This document shows positions 28,001-35,504 of a stretch of 64,000 nt of DNA, piece after piece (position 1 is the first letter of the stretch; each line of letters starts with the position of its first letter). The stretch is from Foetidibacter luteolus (GTDB lineage: Bacteria; Bacteroidota; Bacteroidia; Chitinophagales; Chitinophagaceae). Position numbers and translations under genes: made by a program. Under the pieces are notes generated by a model that searched no databases, was not told the origin of the DNA, and worked only from the letters and a program-made list of their open reading frames with translations. The DNA lies in the NCBI RefSeq assembly GCF_009650435.1, contig NZ_VVIP01000016.1, positions 97,902-161,901 of the forward strand, written 5' to 3'.

Positions 28001-29475
28001 AGACCGGTGCCTGGTTTGCCAGGTTTACGCATGACAAGCTGGGTTTGGAAACACAGCGGCTGCTACCGGGTGGTATTACCAACGAATGGCAGCGGGATGG
28101 CATTGGCAGGCCGGTAATACAAACAGTTGGCCATACCGCTGGCAACAGCTTTAACACACGCAAACGCAAACAATACCAGTGGGATGTGAATGACCGCCTG
28201 AAACAGGTAAAAGATGAAAAAGGCATTACCCGTTTTGAGCACGACAAGTGGAGCAACCTGGCCAAAACCATCTTCCCCAGTGGCGAAGAGCAGTTGAGAA
28301 ACCCGGATGCGGTAGGCAACCTGTTTAAAACAGAAGAACGTAAAGACCGGGTGTATGCCAAAGGCGGCCAGCTAAAAAAAGCCAATGGCTGGGAATACAG
28401 TTATGACGCGGAAGGTAACCTGGCAGAAAAAAAGCATGTAAGTGGCGATACCTGGAAATATGAGTGGAATGATGCCGGCATGCTGACCAAAGTGGTACGC
28501 CCTGATAAAGCCGAAGTGACCTTTACGTATGACGCTTTGGGCAGAAGGTTAAGCAAGCGATATAAGAACACAATCACTAAATTTGTTTGGGATGGCAATG
28601 TGCCGCTGCATGAGTGGAAAGAACATGCCCTGACCGGCGAAATTCTTGGCGACCTGCATGTAAATGGGGACGGTTCTTTCTCCTCCACTGGAGAGGATGG
28701 CCGGGCAGGCGTAACCACCTGGCTCTTTGATACGGACAGTTTTGCCCCTGCGGGCAAGATAAAATCAGGCAAACAGTATAGCATTGTTACAGACCATCTT
28801 GGTACGCCCAGCCAAATGTACAAGGATGACGGCGCCTTATTTTGGGAAGCAGAGTTGGACAGCTATGGCAAAGTGCGGATGGAAAGGGGAGAACTGGGCA
28901 GTTGCCCGTTCAGGTACCAGGGACAGTATGAGGATGTAGAGACGGGATTGTATTACAATAGGTTTAGGTATTATAGTGTGGAAGAGGGGATGTATATCTC
29001 TAAAGATAGTCTTGGCTTGCATAGCGCTGTATATAATCTTTACACTTATGTATCTGATGTAAATCTTATAATAGATGTTTTTGGTTTAGACTGGAATTAT
29101 TATTTGAAAAATAAAAAAGGGGAAGTTTATTATCACGGACGAGCTTCTGACAAAGAAACAATGAAGGATGTGGCAAGGCGTCATTCGAAAACAAAAGGAA
29201 AAGACGGTAAAAGATTTGGAAAAGGGGATGTGATGGTTAAGGTTACTCCCGATGGGACACCTTACGATAATGCTCGTGGTATTGAACAAAGAGGGATTGA
29301 AGAAAAACCCTTGTTGGGGCGGGGGAGCAAAAATGTCAGAGGTAATAAAATAAACGGGATATCGGAAGCAAAGCAGCAAACTCCAACTGGTCAAGGAAGG
29401 CTTTCTGAAGCTGATGCCATGACAGACGGAGGCAAGGTAAGTGACATGCCTGCCTTGAAAACGTTAAAAGGGTAA
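25078..29475 (+). CDS. PAAR-Rhs polymorphic toxin with GIY-YIG-like C-terminal tip
   Basis: 1465 residues. The N-terminus has PAAR-like segments rich in Pro and His (HLVMIPPSPSPIPMPHPY; PHFPMGSSFAPVP), which cap the VgrG spike, with a hydrophobic stretch between them. At about 320-345 the Rhs core begins (HPVDVVSGMLFTDEEDFSLPG, WERTWYS). YD repeats run to about 1310 (YDYDVLGNC, YERNAAGWVTKV, FTYDALGRRLSK) and end with FRYQGQYEDVETGLYYNRFRY and YISKDSLGL...YTYVSDVN...DVFGL. The last 128 residues (29089 on) are the toxin tip: VYYHGR, RRH, ARGIEQRGIE and RGNKING fit a GIY-YIG-like nuclease. The tip is clearly AT-richer than the core, a sign of exchange. The boundary motif has DSLG where DPLG is usual. 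Confidence 0.85.
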   Translation: MADVTNRNRRIERAAKQAEQAGQQASQSTVGKAVGAASTAMGVYGQVMGFVGSKAEAALMPVYKALSFLQGLACLPASSQLDPVMGIDVHLVMIPPSPSPIPMPHPYIATVFDPKDYLSCAVMTAAAMAAPTPTGNADADAAANLAFSVGTMALGMAGMSATVKLGGFTPRTTTGVTNKVIPHFPMGSSFAPVPVKKNTGHAQFGSLFLLADGNPFTGGMHLNNDCWDIGIMQLMRKQYKPAPMQLFMPTGFIMAIPSHNVIVNPIPTPINPIAALTKILNAGFAKILHKIANKFPKGMRAGLHKAICHVTGHPVDVVSGMLFTDEEDFSLPGVIPLSWERTWYSDSSYKGPLGHGWYHNYDMAFTVDQQNNQAIYRMNDGRGVIFELPQPGKFTFDRKEKLFLHCRAEGQYYIEDSDGLMYRFTDRLYADPFIKAGSRLLKSISDRNGYAMRFEYGQEGNLVKIIDSAGRNLVVENDEEGRIINIIAPHPDEPGKTFVIAHYDYNEAGDMVCHTDALGQQMKFEYENHLLVKETWRNGHDWYFRYDGKTTGARCIHTWGDGNIYNHKLTYNEGMTLVENSLGFVTTYYHRNGLPYLKIDGNGGEWQYRYNRFSELEWETDPLGNQQNYSHDEWGNVITSTDPAGGFTATEFFHPKFPLLPTEAMDAAGGKWKWEYDAQGNLVVSVNPLNAKTHYTYDDGLLHKITNAAGAVTRLAYDKDQNLVSIKTDDNAVTSYDYDVLGNCSTITNPNNVKQRRFFDLKGRIERVNDFDGNVINLEYDGIDNVIHYRDKQKEVEYTYRGLWKLTSRTEAGATIIFKYDTEEQLVKIINEHNLPYRFQLDAAGNVVEEIGFDEITRRYERNAAGWVTKVVRPAGSFTSYGYDNCGRVTKVQYSDIKEENYAYRPDGELMMAANESAAVQFERNVMGDILKETVNGQWVQSTYDVFSNRTKITSSLGADIEQHYNKMGDVLKMETGAWFARFTHDKLGLETQRLLPGGITNEWQRDGIGRPVIQTVGHTAGNSFNTRKRKQYQWDVNDRLKQVKDEKGITRFEHDKWSNLAKTIFPSGEEQLRNPDAVGNLFKTEERKDRVYAKGGQLKKANGWEYSYDAEGNLAEKKHVSGDTWKYEWNDAGMLTKVVRPDKAEVTFTYDALGRRLSKRYKNTITKFVWDGNVPLHEWKEHALTGEILGDLHVNGDGSFSSTGEDGRAGVTTWLFDTDSFAPAGKIKSGKQYSIVTDHLGTPSQMYKDDGALFWEAELDSYGKVRMERGELGSCPFRYQGQYEDVETGLYYNRFRYYSVEEGMYISKDSLGLHSAVYNLYTYVSDVNLIIDVFGLDWNYYLKNKKGEVYYHGRASDKETMKDVARRHSKTKGKDGKRFGKGDVMVKVTPDGTPYDNARGIEQRGIEEKPLLGRGSKNVRGNKINGISEAKQQTPTGQGRLSEADAMTDGGKVSDMPALKTLKG

Positions 29476-29507
29476 TTCAATGATATTTAAATGAAAGCCT
29501 TATAGTT

Positions 29508-30317
29508 ATGACTGTCAATAATGATGCATTGAGTGTTTTACTTTCTTACAATGTACTAAAGCCACAGGCCACTTCAAAAGAAGACTTTGAGTTTGCAAAA
29601 AAGGAGGGCTTGATGTTTGATTTGCAATATCAGGAACATGATGAGGCTATCGCAATAATTCAAAGAGAAATAAAAAAAATTGAAAAGAAAGAGGTAGCTG
29701 ATTCCTATTTAGCAAGTTTTTATTCCGTAGGAAAAGAATACAGGTCAACACTTCCAGTGGTTGCTATTCTTCACTCTTTCCCTATTCATGGATTTGTACC
29801 GTACAGTCCGGAAAATCCGAAAGTATGTAAGATTTGTGCTAGTAGTAATAGGAAAAAAGTCGATTTTTCTTTTTTAAATATGGTGAGGTACAAGTTAGGT
29901 GGTATTGTTACTCATGATGTGTATGCGTATGCATTCTATCTTCAGCAGTATAATTTAATGGTCGCAAAAAAACCATTTGAAAAAGATTTGGAAATTTTTA
30001 AATTGATCCTCAAATGTTTTGCTGATGCAGCATCTGACGAAACACCATCTGATATTCAAAAAAAAATAAAATCCATTTCAGGATTTAAATCCACTGAAGA
30101 AGAAAGAAAGGTTTTTATTGATGGATTAGGGTTTTGTAGCATTTTGGAGAACGATGACAAAAAAGGATTTTTAAAAAAATATACCTGTTTAGGATTCGCT
30201 CCAAGAAAAAGTAGAAGTTCAGACTGGAGTTTTCCTGTTGACTGGTGGATGGGAAAAGATGGCATTAATATGGATGCAATTGATTATTGGTTTAGAAAAT
30301 ATCAGTTATTTAAGTAA
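29508..30317 (+). CDS. Candidate immunity protein for the Rhs tip
   Basis: 269 residues, starting 32 bp after the rhs stop, with the same AT-rich composition as the toxin tip. No signal peptide or membrane segment, so it should act in the cytoplasm, as expected for an antidote against a nuclease. A CKICASSNRKK motif near residue 107 has a CxxC pair. The C-terminus has WSFPVDWWMGKDG. I do not recognise a family. The immunity role is inferred from position, composition and the rule that Rhs toxins are followed by their antidote gene. Confidence 0.55.
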   Translation: MTVNNDALSVLLSYNVLKPQATSKEDFEFAKKEGLMFDLQYQEHDEAIAIIQREIKKIEKKEVADSYLASFYSVGKEYRSTLPVVAILHSFPIHGFVPYSPENPKVCKICASSNRKKVDFSFLNMVRYKLGGIVTHDVYAYAFYLQQYNLMVAKKPFEKDLEIFKLILKCFADAASDETPSDIQKKIKSISGFKSTEEERKVFIDGLGFCSILENDDKKGFLKKYTCLGFAPRKSRSSDWSFPVDWWMGKDGINMDAIDYWFRKYQLFK

Positions 30318-30425
30318 TTATTGAGATGAATGAGCTTTAACGTTGATTGTTGAAAAAAATAACATTTGTAATTGTGCGACTAGAGATTGCCACAAATTGC
30401 ATGAATGCTATTTAAAAGTTCTGCC

Positions 30426-30932
30426 ATGATTTATTCCCTGGAACCAAAAGAAGTAAAAAAAGTGCTTGATGCAGTTCTTAATAGTAAACCTTACGATAAA
30501 TCGCAGTTTATGTATTACCACCTTAACCGAAATTATTTTAATGTAAAGTCGGAAGTACGTTCTTTAACTCAGCAAGACGGAAAGAAATACATTGATAATT
30601 TTGGCAGAACCTGGGAAGTACAATCCAATCTTAAGAATTATTACCACATGTCATCACTTGACTGGCTTGGCGGCATGTTTGGCAAGCCGTATTGCAGGAA
30701 GTTTTTGCTGGATGATGCCGTCACAGGCCTGCATGGAGAATTTGAGATGATTATAAGAAATGATGGTAAAAGGATAGATGCCCTTGTAAGTGCTGAATAC
30801 CAGGAAACTTACAATTTTGGGCGGACAAGAAATACCAGCGAGCACATAAAGCTTGATGTAAATCCCCATCGGGAAAATAGCAAGTATTCATTTAAACAGA
30901 ACATGGGAACAGTAGTTGTGAAAGATTTGTAG
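30426..30932 (+). CDS. Hypothetical protein downstream of the immunity candidate
   Basis: 168 residues from the ATG at 30426 (175 from 30405). It begins MIYSLEPKEVKKVLDAVLN and has DNFGRTWEVQSN, SLDWLGGMFGKPYCR and GLHGEFEMIIRNDGKR. No signal peptide, membrane segment or known motif. It may be a second, orphan immunity gene or a remnant of an older toxin module, because such genes gather after rhs genes. Not recognised. It is moderately AT-rich. It converges on tssG. Confidence 0.5.
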   Translation: MIYSLEPKEVKKVLDAVLNSKPYDKSQFMYYHLNRNYFNVKSEVRSLTQQDGKKYIDNFGRTWEVQSNLKNYYHMSSLDWLGGMFGKPYCRKFLLDDAVTGLHGEFEMIIRNDGKRIDALVSAEYQETYNFGRTRNTSEHIKLDVNPHRENSKYSFKQNMGTVVVKDL

Positions 30933-31001
30933 CTATGTGTGAATTTCACCCTCAGCCACAACCAACATGGAACCTTAAACCCTGAACAATCAAACAACAA
31001 T

Positions 31002-31988
31002 TCACAACCAGCAATCCTCCCCAATCACGCTGCCTTCCACTTCTCCGCCGGCCAACTGCATAAATTTATCAGCGGCATCCAGCTCTATTTCCGTTACCTG
31101 GTCCAGGTGAACGGGTAGCAGGTAGCCGCACATCATTTGTAAAATTGTATGGTTGTTGCCGCCCGGCATAAAATCCCGGAACTGCGGCCTGCTCACCGGG
31201 CCTATATGCACCAGTATTTCATCAACACCTTCATCATGTATTTCGTTGCCTGTGGTAAGGTTGATGCCCAGTTGTGCTTCCCCCATCTTAGAGCGGAAAG
31301 GATGGGCTGGCCGTTGCGGCAGTTGGCGGCGCAGGTTTATGTGTACGGGTAACTGCAGCAGCATGTTGAGTATATTTTCCGCGGCTTCAAAATTATCCCG
31401 CACATCGTGCAGTATGGGTATAAGGTAAAGAAACAGGTTGGCCTGCCGGGCATCCAGGTGGCGGAAGATGGGCCAGTGGCCTTCAAATACCTGCAGCAGG
31501 TCGTCGTAGTGCCAGCGCTTATCCAGCCTGTTTTCATGCCAGGCCAGCAGTATGCGCAGGTGGTTAATGCCAGCCTCAAACGGCAGGAAGAAGAGCCGGG
31601 CATCCTGCTCTTCCTGGCGGCGCTGTTTAATGGCTTTTATTACCTCTTTTTCTGTTTGCCCTTTCTTATGCATGCCGGGTTTATGAAACAGCCCCTGTGG
31701 CAGCATATCATAAAGACCTTCCTTCGGTGTTTTTATAAGGGTATAGTCACGATGGTCATATTCGCTTGTTTCTTCTTCAATGCTGTTTACATCCCTGCTG
31801 AAGGACCTTTTTAAGCCGCCCTGCAGCAGGAGCAGAAGCCTGTCTGAAGCTGTGCCATTTTCAACCAGTTCAGCCGCTGTTACTTCTGCACGAAAATCAT
31901 TGTCAATAGCACCCAGGAAGGAGTACGGCAGTGGTGTTGGCCGTTCCTTTTGTGGTGTGTTTTGTTTGATGTTGGTTTCGTTGTTCAT
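31002..31988 (-). CDS. tssG: T6SSiii baseplate protein TssG
   Basis: About 328 residues from the ATG at 31988. Earlier in-frame sequence (to 32027) only translates the heptamer repeat, so I leave it out. The pattern 'FFLPFEAGINHLRILLAWHENR', 'HWPIFRHLDARQANLFLYLIPILH' and 'IHVGPVSRP'-like (LVHIGPVSRPQFRDF) fits the TssG baseplate subunit, together with its place next to tssF. In other systems TssG pairs with TssF and TssK in the wedge of the baseplate. It is transcribed last in a leftward tssE-tssF-tssG group. Confidence 0.75.
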   Translation of the reverse strand: MNNETNIKQNTPQKERPTPLPYSFLGAIDNDFRAEVTAAELVENGTASDRLLLLLQGGLKRSFSRDVNSIEEETSEYDHRDYTLIKTPKEGLYDMLPQGLFHKPGMHKKGQTEKEVIKAIKQRRQEEQDARLFFLPFEAGINHLRILLAWHENRLDKRWHYDDLLQVFEGHWPIFRHLDARQANLFLYLIPILHDVRDNFEAAENILNMLLQLPVHINLRRQLPQRPAHPFRSKMGEAQLGINLTTGNEIHDEGVDEILVHIGPVSRPQFRDFMPGGNNHTILQMMCGYLLPVHLDQVTEIELDAADKFMQLAGGEVEGSVIGEDCWL

Positions 31989-31989
31989 G

Positions 31990-32017
31990 TGGTGAGTGGT
32001 GAGTGGTGAATGGTGAG
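31990..32017. repeat. Four tandem TGGTGAR heptamers directly before tssG
   Basis: Units TGGTGAG, TGGTGAG, TGGTGAA and TGGTGAG on the + strand, ending one base from the tssG start codon at 31988. On the tssG strand they read CTCACCA-type heptads. They take the place where a ribosome site would lie. A similar array is upstream of tssE (34720-34747), with degenerate forms at 32279-32312 and 40407-40421. Confidence 0.8.
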
Positions 32018-32384
32018 TGGGTTGCATTACGCTTCGCTATTCAACATTCCGTATTCCTTGTTCGTTATTAATTTCGCAAGTAAACGTCAGTAATCGTGAA
32101 TCGCAAGTGAGTCCTTCTTTCGTTATTCAACATTTCTTGTTCCTTGTTCGATATTTTCCGTGGTGCGTGTCTCCACGCACCATTAACTACCCGGGTCTGA
32201 AAAGCCGCCCATTGAACCGAACGATGAACGGATTGCGACGCAACAGACGATCCCATGAAATACTACTGCCGGTACCATAATGGTGAATAATGAGTGATGA
32301 ATGGTGAATGGGTTGCATTGCGCTTCGCCATTCAACATTCCTTGTTCCTTGTTCGATATTCGCTTCGCTACCTGCCACCCGTTT
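32018..32384. repeat. Repeat-filled gap between tssF and tssG (includes family B copy at 32213-32280)
   Basis: Contains two direct copies of GGTTGCATT[A/G]CGCTTCGC followed by ATTCAACATTCC..., at about 32019-32062 and 32312-32365. It also holds a perfect 9-bp hairpin (TGGTGCGTG / CACGCACCA) at 32161-32182, and a family B copy with ACCGAACGATGAACGGATTG and CGACGCAACAG at 32217-32245, ending CTGCCGGTACCATAA. No gene is seen in these 367 bp. Confidence 0.7.
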
Positions 32385-34247
32385 TTACTCTTTCCACACA
32401 ATCCGGTAATAATTGCTTATGCCGGAGCGTAGCTGCAGTTTGGTCAGTAGCTGCTGGCTTAGCAACTGTTGCTCCTTAAGTGCCGTGTTGCTGTTTTCGG
32501 CAACCGTTAGCAGTATATCAATCGTCCGCCTGAAAGCTTCACCGCCTTTGGGAGACATTTCTATGCCTTTGTCCACATCTACCTGGCTAATGCGGTTGCC
32601 CAGTTCATAAAAACAAAAGCTGCGTATGTCTTCTTTGGTTACAATCCTGTTGCGGGTTAGTATGCTGTAGCGGAATGCGTTAAGCCTTTCTTCCGGCCGC
32701 AACCTGTTACGCCCACCTGTTGTGGTGGTAAGCAGCGTAACGCTGTCTGCTTTAACTTTAACCCCTTTGGCCAACTGCAGTTTTTGGCCTGCACGCAGGT
32801 TGTTGGCGGCTTCGGCAAGGGTGGTCCAGTATTCGGCATACATCATGTCCTGCCCTTCAAATGGTTTTACAATAATATAGTGCGGCGCTTCCGTGCCTGC
32901 TGCATTGCCCCTTGTCTTTTGCTCCATCAGCGCTATCTTCTGGTTCATCTCTTTTAGCGTAGTGGCTATAAAATCATAGCCGTACATCGAAAAGGCTGCA
33001 CTTTCGCTACGCAGCAACTCCAGCAGGTAGCTTATCATTTCTTTGGCATTGCGGCTGTCAAAGCGTTCCACACCGCCATTGCGCAAAGTGTAATGCCCGC
33101 TCTTCTCCTCTTCCTTATCCCGGTAAGGCACAGCCTTATATTCATTGGTTTCATCGGTAAGGGATTTTACAGACAAAAAATGCTCATGCTCTTCTGTTTT
33201 TAACGGCATAATGTGGCTGCCGCCTTTCAGCCGGTATTTTAAATCATTCAGCCTGCGGTTCATTACCGGAAAAGCGTTGAGATGTACATGCAGGTCGTCC
33301 AGGTATTCCTGCTGCATAGAGGCCGGAAAAACTATCTTCAGCCACAGCAGGTTGTCTTTCAGTTTGGCTAATTCATTATCTGCGAAATAATTGCGGAACG
33401 CGGCAGGGTAAACCTGTTTTAAAGCCGCCGGATTTTTCAGGCTGCTGTCGTTAAGCGAAATGTACCTGCTGTCATAATAGTTTTTTGTGTCTTTTTCTAT
33501 TAGTGATAGCAGGTCGTATTCGGGAAATACCTCGCCGTAAGTGTTGTTGCCGGCGCTGCTGTTGCTGTAGGTAAGTCCCGGCGCCACAACAATTTCACTG
33601 TTGTTGCAATGCCATGCCGCCAGGGGCAGTAACTGGTATAGCCACTGCGCCAGTTGGTGTTCCGTATTCTTCCAGTCAAAATAAAAATACAGCCCCTGCA
33701 GGTCTTCAATTTTATCATTCAGTTTTAGCCCCAGCCAAATGGTATTGGGTTCTGTGAATTTTGTTTTTGGCCTGGCAATCAGTTGTTTGTTAAAAGCTTT
33801 GTCGCAACCGTACAAATTACCGCCCGTGGCAATATGTGTTATTTCCGCATCATACAATTGTATGGCGCCGGTGGGAGTAAAGTATAATTCTATGTCAGTG
33901 TCCGGCGCTTCATCCAGCCGGGATGCTATTTTGCGCTGCGTAACAAATGCACTGGTTGTAGTAAGTTGCTCAACGGGCTCAATAGGGGCGGCGTACATAA
34001 CGGCATGGGCCGGGCTGGCGGTGGTTAAAAAATCCGGCGCCAGCATGCCCGAAACTTTTTCCAGTATCCTTACCTGTGCGTCTTTTACATCGTTGCCCAG
34101 GTTATACAATTCGTTGGCCAAAGCCTCCAGCATCAGCTTTACAGCGGGGTCAAGGTCATCCGTATTTTTAATGCCCCAAAAGTTAAGGGCATGTTTCAGC
34201 ATCCTGTTTTTAATTACCTCTTTAGAATTGTTTATTTCAGGAAGCAT
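32385..34247 (-). CDS. tssF: T6SS baseplate protein TssF
   Basis: 620 residues. The N-terminus (KHALNFWGIKNTDDLDPAVK, LEALANELYNLGNDVKDAQVRILEKV) and the C-terminal part (RPEERLNAFRYSILTRNRIVTKEDIRSFCF) match the TssF (VasA) family. TssF is the main wedge protein of the T6SS baseplate and joins TssG and TssE. It starts 12 bp after the tssE stop, so tssE and tssF are co-transcribed. No signal peptide. Length fits the family. Confidence 0.88.
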   Translation of the reverse strand: MLPEINNSKEVIKNRMLKHALNFWGIKNTDDLDPAVKLMLEALANELYNLGNDVKDAQVRILEKVSGMLAPDFLTTASPAHAVMYAAPIEPVEQLTTTSAFVTQRKIASRLDEAPDTDIELYFTPTGAIQLYDAEITHIATGGNLYGCDKAFNKQLIARPKTKFTEPNTIWLGLKLNDKIEDLQGLYFYFDWKNTEHQLAQWLYQLLPLAAWHCNNSEIVVAPGLTYSNSSAGNNTYGEVFPEYDLLSLIEKDTKNYYDSRYISLNDSSLKNPAALKQVYPAAFRNYFADNELAKLKDNLLWLKIVFPASMQQEYLDDLHVHLNAFPVMNRRLNDLKYRLKGGSHIMPLKTEEHEHFLSVKSLTDETNEYKAVPYRDKEEEKSGHYTLRNGGVERFDSRNAKEMISYLLELLRSESAAFSMYGYDFIATTLKEMNQKIALMEQKTRGNAAGTEAPHYIIVKPFEGQDMMYAEYWTTLAEAANNLRAGQKLQLAKGVKVKADSVTLLTTTTGGRNRLRPEERLNAFRYSILTRNRIVTKEDIRSFCFYELGNRISQVDVDKGIEMSPKGGEAFRRTIDILLTVAENSNTALKEQQLLSQQLLTKLQLRSGISNYYRIVWKE

Positions 34248-34259
34248 CTTTGATTGTTT

Positions 34260-34697
34260 TTAGTCAACAGACAATGGGCTTAGAAAAAGGTTGGTGCGAA
34301 AGTGAAACTGTTCACCCGTTTTATGCAATGTGCCGCTTACAAGTATATCCACCTGCTTTCTGATTTCGGGCACGTTGTTAAAGTAGTTCAGTTTTTCAAC
34401 CGCTTTTATGGTAAGGTTAATATCCGGGTTAAGCAACCGCGGTTCATGCATCGCGATGGTTTTAAGCAGCGACAGCCGCAGTTTTTCCTGCCAAAGGCTA
34501 ATGCTGCTGATCAGCTCAAAATCAAGTTCCCATATTTCGCAGCCAAAGGCCGGGTTGCTGCGGTGCTCGCCAAACCTGGTGGTTACCAGCAGTTCCAGGT
34601 TTTGTGTTACAGACTGGGCCAGGCTGCATACCGGCAGTTCGTTACCTTCTGTAACCTGTTTTAACTGTAAGGGAAGTTTGTAAAAAACAGCGCTCAT
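34260..34697 (-). CDS. tssE: T6SS baseplate protein TssE (gp25-like)
   Basis: 145 residues from the ATG at 34697. The frame is open further upstream to 34829, but that part is translated repeat. It has the gp25/TssE pattern: SLAQSVTQNLELLVTTRFGEHRSNPAFGCEIWEL, then LLKTIAMHEPRLLNPDINL. It links baseplate and sheath. First gene of the leftward tssE-tssF-tssG group. A heptamer array lies about 25 bp upstream of the start. Confidence 0.85.
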   Translation of the reverse strand: MSAVFYKLPLQLKQVTEGNELPVCSLAQSVTQNLELLVTTRFGEHRSNPAFGCEIWELDFELISSISLWQEKLRLSLLKTIAMHEPRLLNPDINLTIKAVEKLNYFNNVPEIRKQVDILVSGTLHKTGEQFHFRTNLFLSPLSVD

Positions 34698-34719
34698 GGT
34701 TGTTGTTTGGATTCGTGAA

Positions 34720-34747
34720 TGGTGAATGGTGAATGGTGAGTGGTGAG
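34720..34747. repeat. Four tandem TGGTGAR heptamers upstream of tssE
   Basis: Units TGGTGAA, TGGTGAA, TGGTGAG, TGGTGAG, starting 23 bp upstream of the tssE ATG. Next to them (about 34765-34830) is a second simple repeat of ACATC[C/G].. units (CATCGTACATCCCACAT). Same motif as before tssG. Confidence 0.8.
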
Positions 34748-34845
34748 TGGGGGCACTCCATCTTACACTTACATCGTACATCCCACACGTACATCCCACA
34801 TCGTACATCCCACATCGTACATCCCACACCTAACATCTAACATTT

Positions 34846-34970
34846 GTTTGGGGGTGTCCCTCGTACCTCGGGCCGGGCTTTCCGCTCATACTCCGGCACA
34901 GACCATCCGCACCATACCTTCACCGGGGTATCCGCTTCAATCCCTCACCCGAAAGTGTAACACGCTGCAA
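34846..34970 (-). repeat. Family A interspersed repeat, copy 4 (shortened)
   Basis: The + strand reads GGGGGTGTCCCTCGTACCTC, then CTCATACTCCGGCAC, CTTCACCGGGGTATCCGCTT and CCCTCACCCGAAAGTGTAAC. The central hairpin block (AAAGCAAC / GTTGCTTT) seen in copies 1 and 2 is missing. The ends match copy 2 inverted. Confidence 0.7.
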
Positions 34971-35504
34971 CAAGGGTGAATGTTGAATGGTCAATGGTGA
35001 ATTTCAAGAGGCCACTAGCTACCAGCAACCAGCCACCAGCCACCTGCAACCTGCCACCTGCAACCAGCAACCAGCATCCTGTCACCTGCCACCCGCATCC
35101 TGCATCTAATTTAACCCGCTTCTTACAAAACTGCAAGTTATCAAGTTGATTAACATGCGTTTTTGTGATTATTCACAGCCAAAAACGTGATTTACACCAT
35201 TGGTGCAGGGCTGTGTTGCATTTAGCTTGCAGGTACAAAAGCCAGAAATTTCAAAACCTGTTGTGTTGTAATAAACTATCCATATAAAAATATCAGGCAG
35301 TATTGCGGTTTTAATATTTTTTGTATATTTTTCTAACCGATTGATTTCTGCAGGAATTTTTAGCGCAAATAGTTTAAGATATTCTGAGACAGCATATTAG
35401 GTAACCCGGCTTTCTGTAAGGCATTGAATCTGCAAAATACTGCTGTCAGCTTAACATAAAATATTACCAATGAAGCTTTGCTAACAAGTACAAATTTATG
35501 ACGC
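34971..35504 (+). other. Simple-sequence patch and AT-rich leader of clpV
   Basis: About 34976-35105 is a low-complexity stretch built of CCAGC/CCACCTGCAA-type words, similar to the repeats at 13119 and 63413. From 35140 to 35504 the DNA becomes AT-rich without repeats or frames, and probably carries the promoter and leader of the clpV-tssB-tssC unit. I could not pin down a TAnnTTTG box. Confidence 0.4.

Noticed and set aside
31989..32027. N-terminal extension of TssG
   Set aside because: It is the translation of the TGGTGAR heptamers (His/Thr/Ser/Pro-rich) and not family-like.
34698..34829. N-terminal extension of TssE
   Set aside because: It translates simple repeats; the family start fits the ATG at 34697.
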